Under the pieces are notes generated by a model that was not told the DNA's origin, searched no databases, and worked only from the letters and a program-made list of their open reading frames with translations. Shown here in pieces: positions 33,560 to 41,168 of a DNA stretch of 64,000 nucleotides. The number at the start of each line of letters is the position of its first letter. The first letter of the stretch is position 1. This stretch comes from Streptomyces davaonensis JCM 4913 (GTDB lineage: Bacteria > Actinomycetota > Actinomycetes > Streptomycetales > Streptomycetaceae): positions 4,188,053-4,252,052 of the forward strand of contig NC_020504.1 in NCBI RefSeq assembly GCF_000349325.1. Direction: 5' to 3'. Made by a program: the position numbers and the translations under genes.

Positions 33560-34996
33560 TCAGCGGCCGACGGTCTCGAGTACGGGGGCGGGTGTCTCCG
33601 GGCTCTCGATGCGCTCGGCGCGCTTGCGGCCCGGGATGCACAGGGCGGCGACTCCGGCGACGGCGACCAGCGAGGCGCCGGTCACGAGGGCGGGCTTCAG
33701 TCCGTCGACGAAGGTCTGTCCGGTCTCGTAGCCGCCCTGGGCCGCGAAGATCGACGACATGATGGCGATGCCGAGCGCGCCGCCCACCTCGCGCAGCGCG
33801 TTGTTGGCGCCGGAGGCGATGCCCTGTTCCGAGGCCCGGACGCTGGACATGACCAGGGCGGAGGCGGGTGCGAAGAACAGGGCCATGCCGACGCCGCTGA
33901 TGACGAGGCCGGGCAACTGGATGCCGTAGGAGGCGTCCGCGGTGATGACGTAGGACAGGTAGCCGAGGCCCGCGGCCTGGAGGAAGAGGCCGGTGGCGAC
34001 GACCGGGCGGCCGCCGATCCGGTCGGAGAGGATGCCGGCGATCGGCGCGACCAGCATCGGCATACCGGTCCAGGGCAGCATCCGCAGTCCCGCCTCGGTG
34101 GGCGAGTAGCCGAGCACGCCCTGCATGTACTGGCTGAGCAGGAAGATCGAGCCGAACATGCCGAGGAACATCAGCATGCTCGCGGCGTTGATCCCGGAGA
34201 AGGCGCGGGAGCGGAACAGCCGCATCGGCAGCATCGGGTTCTTGGCGCGGGTGCTGTAGAGGACGAAGCCGACGAGCAGGGCGCCGCCGGCGAAGAGGCC
34301 GGTGAGGACCAGGGGCGCGGTCCAGCCGTCGGCGGGGCCGCGGACCAGGCCGTAGACGATGCCGAAGAGGCCGCCGCTGGCCAGGAGGGTGCCGGGGACG
34401 TCGAGCGGGGCGCCGGTGCCGTGCGACTCGGCGAGGCGCAGCCGGGCGAGCGGGAGCAGGATCAGGCCGAGCGGAACGTTCAGCCAGAAGATCCACTGCC
34501 AGGAGATGTGTTCGGTGAGGCTGCCGCCGATGAGCGGCCCGGAGGCGACCGCAAGCCCGTTGACCGCGCCCCAGATCCCGAACGCCATCCCGCGCTTGGC
34601 GGCGGGCACGGCGGCCGTCAGCAGGGTCAGCGTCAGCGGCATCATGATCGCCGCTCCGACGCCCTGCACCGCGCGGGCGGCGATCAGGGAGTCGATGCCG
34701 GGTGCCATGGCCGCGGCGGCGGAGGCGCCGGTGAAGATCGTGATCCCGACGAGGAAGAGCCGGCGGCGCCCGAAGCGGTCGCCGAGCGCCGCGCCGAACA
34801 TCAGCAGGACGGCGAAGGTGAGCGTGTAGGCGCTCACCGTCCATTCCAGGTCGTGCAGTCCCCCGCCGAGGTCCTCCCGGATGGAGGGCAGCGCGGTGGT
34901 GACGACCAGGTTGTCCAGGGCTGCCATGAATCCGGCGACGCTGGTGATGACGAGGGCCCAGACGGGTCCTCCACGAGGTGCGGTCTGCTGTGACAT
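33560..34996 (-). CDS. MFS multidrug efflux transporter (DHA2/EmrB-QacA type)
   Basis: 478 residues with about 14 transmembrane helices, the DHA2 drug:proton antiporter layout. Motif A is visible as GAALGDRFGRRRLFLVGI, and motif C-like glycines occur at VQGVGAAIMMPLTL. Probably exports a toxic compound. A TetR operator-like palindrome (35025-35048) lies 29 bp upstream; the same palindrome sits before the TetR gene at 35089, pointing to repression by that protein. Confidence 0.92.
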   Translation of the reverse strand: MSQQTAPRGGPVWALVITSVAGFMAALDNLVVTTALPSIREDLGGGLHDLEWTVSAYTLTFAVLLMFGAALGDRFGRRRLFLVGITIFTGASAAAAMAPGIDSLIAARAVQGVGAAIMMPLTLTLLTAAVPAAKRGMAFGIWGAVNGLAVASGPLIGGSLTEHISWQWIFWLNVPLGLILLPLARLRLAESHGTGAPLDVPGTLLASGGLFGIVYGLVRGPADGWTAPLVLTGLFAGGALLVGFVLYSTRAKNPMLPMRLFRSRAFSGINAASMLMFLGMFGSIFLLSQYMQGVLGYSPTEAGLRMLPWTGMPMLVAPIAGILSDRIGGRPVVATGLFLQAAGLGYLSYVITADASYGIQLPGLVISGVGMALFFAPASALVMSSVRASEQGIASGANNALREVGGALGIAIMSSIFAAQGGYETGQTFVDGLKPALVTGASLVAVAGVAALCIPGRKRAERIESPETPAPVLETVGR

Positions 34997-35024
34997 CTCT
35001 CCCCCAGAGGGTGTTCAGCCAGTT

Positions 35025-35048
35025 CGGTTAGTAATTGATGACTAACTT
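35025..35048. promoter_or_regulatory. putative TetR operator upstream of the MFS transporter
   Basis: GGTTAGT and ACTAACTT flank an 8-nt spacer (AATTGATG). The same half-sites and spacing recur at 35666-35689 before the TetR gene. A shared operator for one repressor is the simplest reading. Confidence 0.7.
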
Positions 35049-35088
35049 CTGCGATCATGAAAAGGCGCCGGAACGCCTTCCTTGTGCC

Positions 35089-35658
35089 TCAGTGTTCGAG
35101 CCGCCCCTTGGTGCGGGCGGACGGGTAGAGCCCCTCCCACACCCGGTGCTCGGGCGGGAATCCCATGGCGACCAGGCAGTTGACGAGCATGCCGTACGCC
35201 ATGAAGGTCGTCGTCTCGTCGATGTCGGCCCCGAGCGGCAAGTGAACGGTGTCCCACAGCCGCATCCAGCCGTCGCGCACCGCCGCGCCGAACTCGTGGT
35301 CACCCTCCTCCTCGGCAGCCCCCACGGCGACGTACGTCTGCATCTGCATGAGCAGCCGCTCCGGGTGCTCGGCGATGACCTGGGTGTACGCGTTCGCCAT
35401 GGCATGCAGGGCCTCTTCACCCTCCAGCCCCTTGGAGGCCTCGGCGAAGGTACGGATGGTCTCCTCGACGCAGCGAGTCGCAGCCGCCAGGAAGATCGCC
35501 TTCTTGCCCGGGAAGAGCCGGAAGAGGTACGGCTGCGACACCCCGACCCGCTTGGCGATCGCCTCGGTCGACGTGCCGTGATAACCGCCGCGGGCGAACT
35601 CGCTCATCGCCGCGCGGATGACGCTCTCGCGCCTCTCTTCTGCGCTCATCCTGACCAT
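35089..35658 (-). CDS. TetR-family transcriptional repressor of the adjacent efflux unit
   Basis: 189 residues from the ATG at 35658; an ATG at 35649 is an alternative. The helix-turn-helix region is at residues 15-55 (ESVIRAAMSEFARGGYHGTS, then AKRVGVSQPYLFRLFPGKKA). No ribosome-binding site precedes either start, and a perfect operator palindrome begins 8 bp upstream, so a leaderless message with autorepression is likely. The gene lies upstream of the MFS transporter on the same strand, with its own operator in front of both. Confidence 0.9.
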   Translation of the reverse strand: MVRMSAEERRESVIRAAMSEFARGGYHGTSTEAIAKRVGVSQPYLFRLFPGKKAIFLAAATRCVEETIRTFAEASKGLEGEEALHAMANAYTQVIAEHPERLLMQMQTYVAVGAAEEEGDHEFGAAVRDGWMRLWDTVHLPLGADIDETTTFMAYGMLVNCLVAMGFPPEHRVWEGLYPSARTKGRLEH

Positions 35659-35665
35659 GAGAAGT

Positions 35666-35689
35666 AAGTTAGTACTCAATCACTAACTT
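35666..35689. promoter_or_regulatory. putative TetR autoregulatory operator
   Basis: AAGTTAGT and ACTAACTT form a perfect 8-bp inverted repeat with an 8-nt spacer, immediately before the TetR start. Matches the site at 35025-35048 in half-site and spacing. Confidence 0.75.
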
Positions 35690-35736
35690 CGTCAAGGGCT
35701 GGGGTACCACTGGTGTGAGCGGTCGGGGACCCAGCA

Positions 35737-35771
35737 GTAAGGGGCGCCCCACGAGGGAGGACGCCCCTTAC
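35737..35771 (-). terminator. terminator after the HadAB-like genes
   Basis: GTAAGGGGCG and CGCCCCTTAC form a perfect 10-bp stem with a 15-nt loop, 24 bp past the HadB-like stop codon. Confidence 0.7.
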
Positions 35772-35794
35772 ATCGCAGCCACGCGTGCGTGCCG

Positions 35795-36223
35795 TCAGGC
35801 CAGGCGTACGACCGCCCGGGACATGCCCAGTACCTTCTGGCCCGCGCTGGTGGCCGTCAGGTCCACGCGGACCGTGTTGTCGTCGAGCTTGGCCGCGACC
35901 TTGCCGCTGACCTCGATCGTGGCGCCCTGGTCGTCGTTCGGGACGACGACGGGCTTGGTGAAGCGGACGCCGTACTCGACGACCGCGCCCGGGTCACCGG
36001 CCCAGTCGGTCACCACGCGGATCGCCTCGGCCATGGTGAACATGCCGTGCGCGATGACGTCCGGCAGCCCGACCTCCTTGGCGAACTTCTCGTTCCAGTG
36101 GATCGGGTTGAAGTCGCCCGAGGCGCCCGCGTACTGGACGAGCGTGGCACGAGTCACAGGGAACGTCTGCGCGGGCAGCTCGGTGCCGACCTCGACGTCG
36201 CCGTACGAAATCTTCGCCGTCAT
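35795..36223 (-). CDS. MaoC-type dehydratase, HadB-like subunit
   Basis: Hot-dog fold protein of 142 residues starting MTAKISYGDVEVGTELPAQT. It keeps the hydratase-2 catalytic Asp and His (SGDFNPIHWNEKFA), so it should be the active subunit of a (3R)-hydroxyacyl dehydratase formed with the preceding gene. A GTG at 36235 that overlaps the upstream TGA is an alternative start four residues earlier. In mycobacteria the equivalent HadB acts in fatty acid/mycolate elongation; a role in fatty acid or polyketide-type dehydration here is inferred. Confidence 0.85.
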   Translation of the reverse strand: MTAKISYGDVEVGTELPAQTFPVTRATLVQYAGASGDFNPIHWNEKFAKEVGLPDVIAHGMFTMAEAIRVVTDWAGDPGAVVEYGVRFTKPVVVPNDDQGATIEVSGKVAAKLDDNTVRVDLTATSAGQKVLGMSRAVVRLA

Positions 36224-36231
36224 GGTGTTGC

Positions 36232-36684
36232 TCACGCCTCCTCGGCCGCGCGGGCGACCAGCTTCGTCCAGGCGGTCACAACGTGCTCCCCCGCCTCGTC
36301 GTGGACCTCGCCGCGGATGTCCAGGATGTCGTTGCCCGCGAGGGACTTGATCGCCTCGATGGTCGAGGTGACCGTCAGCCGGTCCCCGGCGCGCACCGGA
36401 CGGGCGTAGGCGAACTTCTGGTCGCCGTGCACCACCCGGCTGTAGTCCAGGCCGAGCTGAGGGTCGGCGACGACCTCGCCGGCCGCCTTGAACGTGATCG
36501 CGAAGACGAAGGTCGGCGGGGCGATCACATCGGGGTGGCCGAGCGCCTTGGCGGCCTCCGGGTCCGTGTACGCAGGGTTGGCGTCCCCCACCGCCTCCGC
36601 GAACTCACGGATCTTCTCGCGGCCGACCTCGTAGGGATCGGTGGGCGGATAGGTCCGCCCGACGAAGGACTGGTCGAGCGCCAT
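36232..36684 (-). CDS. MaoC-like N-terminal domain protein, HadA-like subunit
   Basis: 150 residues, hot-dog fold (VGRTYPPTDPYEVGREKIRE, then PDVIAPPTFVFAITFKAAGE). The catalytic His of the hydratase motif is replaced (GDANPAYTDP), so this is the non-catalytic partner, as in HadA of the mycobacterial HadAB heterodimer. Directly precedes the HadB-like gene and lies 152 bp after rpmG, the same order (rpmG-hadA-hadB) as in mycobacteria. Confidence 0.85.
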   Translation of the reverse strand: MALDQSFVGRTYPPTDPYEVGREKIREFAEAVGDANPAYTDPEAAKALGHPDVIAPPTFVFAITFKAAGEVVADPQLGLDYSRVVHGDQKFAYARPVRAGDRLTVTSTIEAIKSLAGNDILDIRGEVHDEAGEHVVTAWTKLVARAAEEA

Positions 36685-36787
36685 GGGCTCGGCACCTCCT
36701 GGTGTCTGCTGTGACTTCCCGGTCTGCTCTGAGCTTGCCGGAGCCGGGCCCGAGGGGGGTTACCGCTCGGTTCCGGCCGACGAAACG

Positions 36788-36825
36788 ACGCGAGGCCGCC
36801 CCCTGTTACGGGGACGGCCTCGCGT
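36788..36825. terminator. rpmG terminator
   Basis: ACGCGAGGCCG and CGGCCTCGCGT pair, with further C/G pairs towards a TGTTA loop, 12 bp past rpmG. Strong near-perfect stem. Confidence 0.8.
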
Positions 36826-36836
36826 ACGAGCCTGAT

Positions 36837-37001
36837 TTATCGCGTCTCGCGGTGCGCGGTGTGCGCGTTGCAACGCGGGCAGTGCTTCTTCATCTCCAGT
36901 CGGTCCGGGTTGTTACGCCGGTTCTTCTTGGTGATGTAGTTCCGCTCCTTGCACTCCACGCAGGCCAGCGTGATCTTCGGGCGGACGTCGGTGGCAGCCA
37001 C
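36837..37001 (-). CDS. rpmG: 50S ribosomal protein L33
   Basis: 54-residue ribosomal protein from a GTG start with AAGGAG upstream: [20 protein letters not shown], then [20 protein letters not shown], then [14 protein letters not shown]. Both zinc knuckles are intact (CVEC and CPRC), so this is the zinc-containing (C+) form, likely the housekeeping copy. It follows tRNA-Thr and tRNA-Met and precedes the HadAB-like genes. Confidence 0.95.
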   Translation of the reverse strand: MAATDVRPKITLACVECKERNYITKKNRRNNPDRLEMKKHCPRCNAHTAHRETR

Positions 37002-37091
37002 GTGAGTGCTCCTTGACGAACGGATAGGATTGATTTAACGCAAAGAAGAGTAGCCGATCGAAGGACCGACCCCACAATCGGCTACTGTCAG

Positions 37092-37164
37092 TAGCGGTGA
37101 CCGGACTTGAACCGGTGACACAGCGATTATGAGCCGCTTGCTCTACCGACTGAGCTACACCGCT
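37092..37164 (-). tRNA. metT: tRNA-Met (CAT), elongator type
   Basis: 73 nt. The acceptor arms AGCGGTG and CACCGCT pair perfectly. The anticodon loop CTCATAA gives CAT. The first acceptor pair is normal Watson-Crick and the anticodon stem lacks the three G-C pairs of initiators, so it is an elongator. CCA not encoded. Confidence 0.93.
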
Positions 37165-37210
37165 GTGATGCGATCAGTTCCCGTCTTGCGACGGGAACCT
37201 TTCACACCAG

Positions 37211-37283
37211 AGCCCCAAAACGGAATCGAACCGTTGACCTTCTCCTTACCATGGAGACGCTCTGCCGACTGAGCTATTGGGGC
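37211..37283 (-). tRNA. thrT: tRNA-Thr (GGT)
   Basis: 73 nt. Acceptor arms GCCCCAA and TTGGGGC pair perfectly; the anticodon arm TCTCC-ATGGTAA-GGAGA gives GGT. T arm contains GGTTCGATTCC. Lies 46 bp upstream of tRNA-Met and is probably co-transcribed with it and rpmG. Confidence 0.95.
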
Positions 37284-37294
37284 GAGCGATGAAG

Positions 37295-37324
37295 ACATTA
37301 CACGCTCCGCCGCCGTTCACCCAA
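37295..37324 (-). promoter_or_regulatory. possible promoter of the tRNA-Thr/Met/rpmG unit
   Basis: TAATGT (37295-37300) lies 12 bp before the tRNA-Thr 5' end on the minus strand, with TTGGGT 18 bp further upstream. The -10 is fair and the -35 weak. The rest of the gap up to 37604 shows no other clear signal. Confidence 0.3.
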
Positions 37325-37604
37325 ATCCGTTTCGCGGCACCCTCGGCACCCGGATCGGCGCCCCGATCCGGCGGGCTTCCCAGGCGCCTCAGCCGTCACC
37401 GCCAGGGCCCCTTCCCGCAGCTCTCGCACGCCGGACCACACCGGTACGACTATTGCGCTCCTCCCGGCCGCGAGCGGATCACCACCCTAGGCTCGACTCA
37501 CTCTGCGTGATCTTGCGTCCCGGCGCGGTTCCGCGCATAGGAGCGGTTCCGCGCGTAGTACCCCGAGCACGTCGCAGTCCCGAGCACCGAGCACCTGGAG
37601 CGCG

Positions 37605-38879
37605 ATGCCCGACAGTCAGCCCCAGCCGCCCCACTCGTCGTCCTCCTCGTCGTCCCCGGGGCCGTCCGGGCCGTCCGACCCGGCCGCTCTGCTGCTGTGC
37701 GGGGCACGCCTCACCGACGGCCGCACCGTGGACGTCCGGCTGGGCGGCGGGCGCATCGAGGCGGTGGGCACGGCCGGGAGCCTGACGGCGAGCGGCACGC
37801 ATGCGTGCGGCGCGCGCGTCGACCTCACCGGCTATCTCCTCCTCCCGGCCCCCGCCGAACCGCACGCCCACGGCGACACCGCTCTCTCCGCCGACGCGGG
37901 CGGTCCGGTCTCGTACGACCCCCAGGACGTCCAGCGCCGGGCGACCGAGGCCGCCCTCCTCCAGCTCGGCCACGGAGCTACGGCGGTCCGCGCGCACGTA
38001 CGCGTGGGCGACGTCCAGGGCCTGGGCGCCCTGTCCGCCGTCCTGCGCGCCCGGCGTTCGCTGCGCGGGCTCACCGAGCTGACCGCGGTGGCGATGCCCC
38101 GGCTGCTGACCGGCGTGGCCGGCGCGGACGGTCTTGCGATGCTGCGGGACGCGCTGAAGATGGGCGCGTCGGTGGTCGGCGGCTGTCCCGACCTGGACCC
38201 CGATCCGACGGGCTATGTGGAGGCGCTCCTGGAACTGGCCTCCGAGCACGGCTGCCCCGTCGACCTCCACACCGATGCCGACGACCCGGCCCGCCTGTCC
38301 CGACTGGCGGCGATGGCGGGCGGCCTGCGCCCAGGAGTGACCCTCGGCCCCTGCGGCGGCCTCGGGCGCCTGCCGGCCGACGCGGCATCCCGCACGGCCG
38401 ACCAACTCGCCGCCGCCGGCGTGACCGTGGTGTGCCTGCCCCAGGGCGGCTGCGGCGGCGTGGAGCGCCGGGGCTCGGCTCCGGTACGGCTGTTGCGGGC
38501 GGCCGGGGTGCGGGTGGCGGCCGGGAGCGGCTCCCTGCGGGACGTGTCCAACCCCGTGGGCCGCGGCGACCCCCTGGAGGCGGCGTACCTCCTCGCCTCC
38601 CGCTACGGCGTCGGTCCCGAAGACGCCTACGACACGGTGAGTTCGGCCGCCCGGACGGTCCTCGGCCTCCCCGAGATCCGCGTCGAGGCGGGCTTCCCCG
38701 CCGACCTGCTCGCCGTACGCGGCGACCGGCTCTCGGGCGCGCTGTCGTTGGCGTACAGCCGCATCGTGGTCCACCGGGGGCGCGTGGTGGCGCGGACGAG
38801 CGCGGTGCGGGAGTACTGCAACTCGGCGGCGGCAGTGGAGTTGGGGCTGCCTCGGCAGGGGCGGGGGGAGGTTTCCTGA
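37605..38879 (+). CDS. cytosine deaminase-like amidohydrolase, probably degenerate
   Basis: 424 residues; fold and spacing match the cytosine deaminase (CodA) branch of amidohydrolases (LLLCGARLTDGRTVDVRLGG, then LPAPAEPHAHGDTA). The first metal pair HxH is present (His87, His89) and a second His at 222 (VDLHTDADD). However, the catalytic Glu of the HxxE motif is Ala225, the next histidine region reads LGPCGGLG, and the Asp region reads AAGSGSLRDVSNP. Catalysis of the usual kind is therefore doubtful. The N-terminus has a Ser-rich stretch. GGAG precedes the ATG. Confidence 0.75.
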   Translation: MPDSQPQPPHSSSSSSSPGPSGPSDPAALLLCGARLTDGRTVDVRLGGGRIEAVGTAGSLTASGTHACGARVDLTGYLLLPAPAEPHAHGDTALSADAGGPVSYDPQDVQRRATEAALLQLGHGATAVRAHVRVGDVQGLGALSAVLRARRSLRGLTELTAVAMPRLLTGVAGADGLAMLRDALKMGASVVGGCPDLDPDPTGYVEALLELASEHGCPVDLHTDADDPARLSRLAAMAGGLRPGVTLGPCGGLGRLPADAASRTADQLAAAGVTVVCLPQGGCGGVERRGSAPVRLLRAAGVRVAAGSGSLRDVSNPVGRGDPLEAAYLLASRYGVGPEDAYDTVSSAARTVLGLPEIRVEAGFPADLLAVRGDRLSGALSLAYSRIVVHRGRVVARTSAVREYCNSAAAVELGLPRQGRGEVS

Positions 38880-39184
38880 TGGCGCGCGGGGCCGGGCAGG
38901 GGCGCGTGTAGTTGGGGACGCGCGGGGCGTGTGAATCGAGTTGCACGCCGGGCGTGCGGGATTCGGTGTGCGCGGGGCGCAGGGGAATTGGGGTGCGCGG
39001 GCGTGACGGGCGCGCGCCGTGCTCGGGGGGGGGCGCTTTCCGGGCCGGGCACGGCTGAGCGCGGCAGGGCGTGACGGCGTGCGGCAGGGTGCGATGGCGC
39101 GCGATTGGGTGAGCGCGAGCCGGGCGCGGGGCGCCGAGGGAACTCGTGCGGCGAATGCGGCCGTCCGGGCGTACGGTCGAAGAC
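38880..39184. other. G-rich gene-free spacer
   Basis: 305 bp without a convincing gene. The plus strand is strongly G-skewed, with a run of about nine G near 39027-39035 and many short GCGCGGGGC and GGGCGTG-like units repeated imperfectly. No promoter or clean hairpin was identified apart from what must drive the gene at 39185. Confidence 0.5.
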
Positions 39185-39841
39185 ATGCGCATTGTCATCG
39201 CTGGTGGTCATGGTCAGATCGCGCTGCGTCTGGAGCGGCTGCTCTCCGCGCGCGGGGACGAGGTCGCGGGCATCATCCGCCGTGCCGATCAGGGCGACGA
39301 TCTGCGGGAGGCGGGTGCCGAACCGGTGCTGCTGGACCTGGAGTCGGCAACGCTGGAGGAGGTCGCGGCGCATCTTCAGGGTGCGGACGCGGCGATCTTC
39401 GCGGCGGGCGCCGGACCGGGCAGCGGGGCGGCCCGCAAGGAGACGGTCGACAAGGACGCGGCGATCCTGTTCGCGGACGCGGCGGTACGGGCGGGCGTGA
39501 GCCGGTACGTGGTCGTGTCGTCGATGGGCGCGAACGCCAAGCACGAGGGCAGTGAGGTCTTCGACGTCTACCTGCGGGCGAAGGGCGAGGCGGACGAGTA
39601 CGTCCGCGGCCTGGACGCCCTGGACTGGACGATCCTGCGCCCCGGCATGCTGACGAACGACGCCGGCACCGGACTGGTCCGTCTGGAGGCCCACACGGGC
39701 CGTGGCCCGATCCCCCGCGACGACGTGGCCGCCGCCCTGGCGGAGCTGATCGACACCCCGGCCACGGCCGGACTGACCCTGGAACTGATCAGCGGCTCAG
39801 CACCGGTGACGGTCGCGGTGAAGTCGGTCGCGGGCAACTGA
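39185..39841 (+). CDS. NAD(P)H-binding SDR-family protein
   Basis: 218 residues of the atypical SDR group (YwnB/YtfG-like). The dinucleotide motif is at the N-terminus (MRIVIAGGHGQIALRLERLL), followed by GAEPVLLDLE, SRYVVVSSMGAN and a YLRAKGEADEYV block with the usual Tyr/Lys spacing. The ATG at 39185 was chosen because the beta strand and glycine motif begin there. Single gene, convergent with a small gene. Substrate unknown. Confidence 0.88.
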   Translation: MRIVIAGGHGQIALRLERLLSARGDEVAGIIRRADQGDDLREAGAEPVLLDLESATLEEVAAHLQGADAAIFAAGAGPGSGAARKETVDKDAAILFADAAVRAGVSRYVVVSSMGANAKHEGSEVFDVYLRAKGEADEYVRGLDALDWTILRPGMLTNDAGTGLVRLEAHTGRGPIPRDDVAAALAELIDTPATAGLTLELISGSAPVTVAVKSVAGN

Positions 39842-39848
39842 GGCCGCC

Positions 39849-40061
39849 TCAGAACAACGGCAGCTGACCGGGCATCTCGGGCACGACGTACCCGTCCAAC
39901 GACGGCTGCGCGGCCCCGAGTTCGGCCATGCGCCGCGACCCGGGGCACGAAACGAGCTCTCCGCTCCCCCGAGCTCCGGCCGGATCATGCCGGGCGAACC
40001 GCCCAGCCACCACAGCGATCTCCCGACGGCACTCGGGGCAACTCCTACGACGAGCGGACAT
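39849..40061 (-). CDS. small zinc-ribbon-like hypothetical protein
   Basis: 70 residues starting MSARRRSCPECRREIAVVAG. A CxxC pair (CPEC) near the N-terminus and a further Cys (VSCPGS) suggest a half zinc ribbon. The C-terminus has a conserved-looking VPEMPGQLPLF end. Stops 8 bp from the convergent SDR gene. Function unknown. Confidence 0.6.
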   Translation of the reverse strand: MSARRRSCPECRREIAVVAGRFARHDPAGARGSGELVSCPGSRRMAELGAAQPSLDGYVVPEMPGQLPLF

Positions 40062-40113
40062 GCGCCCAGTGTGCCTGGCCCCTGTCCGCCGACCGAGGCG
40101 GCCGCATACGAAG

Positions 40114-40155
40114 AGACCCCCTCCGGATCGTGTTTCCACAATCCGGAGGGGGTCT
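40114..40155. terminator. terminator after tRNA-Tyr
   Basis: AGACCCCCTCCGGAT and its complement form a perfect 15-bp stem with a 12-nt loop, 10 bp past the tRNA 3' end. Confidence 0.85.
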
Positions 40156-40164
40156 TCCCCAAAG

Positions 40165-40246
40165 TGGCGGCGCCAGGATTCGAACCTGGGAAGGCTGAGC
40201 CGGCAGATTTACAGTCTGCTCCCTTTGGCCGCTCGGGCACACCGCC
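40165..40246 (-). tRNA. tyrT: tRNA-Tyr (GTA)
   Basis: 82 nt, class II with a long variable arm. Acceptor arms GGCGGTG and CGCCGCC pair with one G-U. The anticodon arm GCAGA-CTGTAAA-TCTGC gives GTA. The T arm has GGTTCGAATCC. Followed by a strong terminator at 40114-40155. Confidence 0.95.
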
Positions 40247-40473
40247 GGGGGTTTGCTGCCGTTCGAACGGCCTCTCGGCCGCGCTCCCTGGCAACGACGT
40301 AAACAATACCCGATGCGGAGGGGTGCTTCGCCACCCGATTGATCTCGGCCCCGGGGACCGGGGGTGGCTAGGCTTGTCCGGATGCGGCCCGGGATCTTTG
40401 CCGGGCTCGGCGGTCGCCCCCACGTACGCCGATACGCACCCGACACGGACCCCGATACAAGGAGCCACAGGAC

Positions 40474-40962
40474 ATGGCCGACTCCAGTTTCGACATCGTC
40501 TCGAAGGTCGAGCGGCAGGAGGTCGACAACGCCCTCAACCAGGCCGCCAAGGAGATCTCCCAGCGCTACGACTTCAAGGGCGTGGGCGCCTCGATCTCAT
40601 GGTCCGGTGACAAGATCCTCATGGAGGCGAACTCCGAGGACCGGGTGAACGCTGTCCTCGACGTCTTCCAGTCCAAGCTGATCAAGCGCGGCATCTCGCT
40701 GAAGGCCCTGGACGCGGGCGAGCCGCAGCTCTCCGGCAAGGAGTACAAGATCTTCGCGACGATCCAGGAGGGCATCTCCCAGGAGAACGCCAAGAAGGTC
40801 GCGAAGATCATCCGGGACGAGGGCCCCAAGGGCGTGAAGGCCCAGGTCCAGGGCGACGAGCTCCGGGTCAGCTCCAAGAGCCGCGACGACCTCCAGGCCA
40901 TCATCGCCCTCCTGAAGGGCAAGGACTTCGACTTCGCCCTTCAGTTCGTCAACTACCGGTAA
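40474..40962 (+). CDS. yajQ: YajQ-family nucleotide-binding protein
   Basis: 162 residues, full length for the YajQ family ([20 protein letters not shown]). Two ferredoxin-like halves; the family binds nucleic acid or, in some proteobacteria, cyclic di-GMP. The ligand in Streptomyces is not established. AAGGAG precedes the ATG, and a terminator follows. Single gene, divergent from tRNA-Tyr. Confidence 0.95.
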   Translation: MADSSFDIVSKVERQEVDNALNQAAKEISQRYDFKGVGASISWSGDKILMEANSEDRVNAVLDVFQSKLIKRGISLKALDAGEPQLSGKEYKIFATIQEGISQENAKKVAKIIRDEGPKGVKAQVQGDELRVSSKSRDDLQAIIALLKGKDFDFALQFVNYR

Positions 40963-40986
40963 TCCGCTACCGGTAATCCGCGAGAG

Positions 40987-41015
40987 AGGGTGGGCACCTG
41001 GCGGGTGCCCACCCT
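40987..41015 (+). terminator. yajQ terminator
   Basis: AGGGTGGGCACC and its complement form a perfect 12-bp stem with a 5-nt loop, then TTCCC. Confidence 0.8.
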
Positions 41016-41168
41016 TCCCGCCTGCTGGCTGCGGTTCGGGGGCTGTGCTCGTTCGAACGAAGGTTCTCGCGCTCGCGTTCTTGTCGGCTGCCTGTTGTTT
41101 GCCGCCTGTTGTCGGTGAGGACGTCATCGCTGCACTCGGCGGTTGCGGTGATCAGTAGGGTTCGGTCC

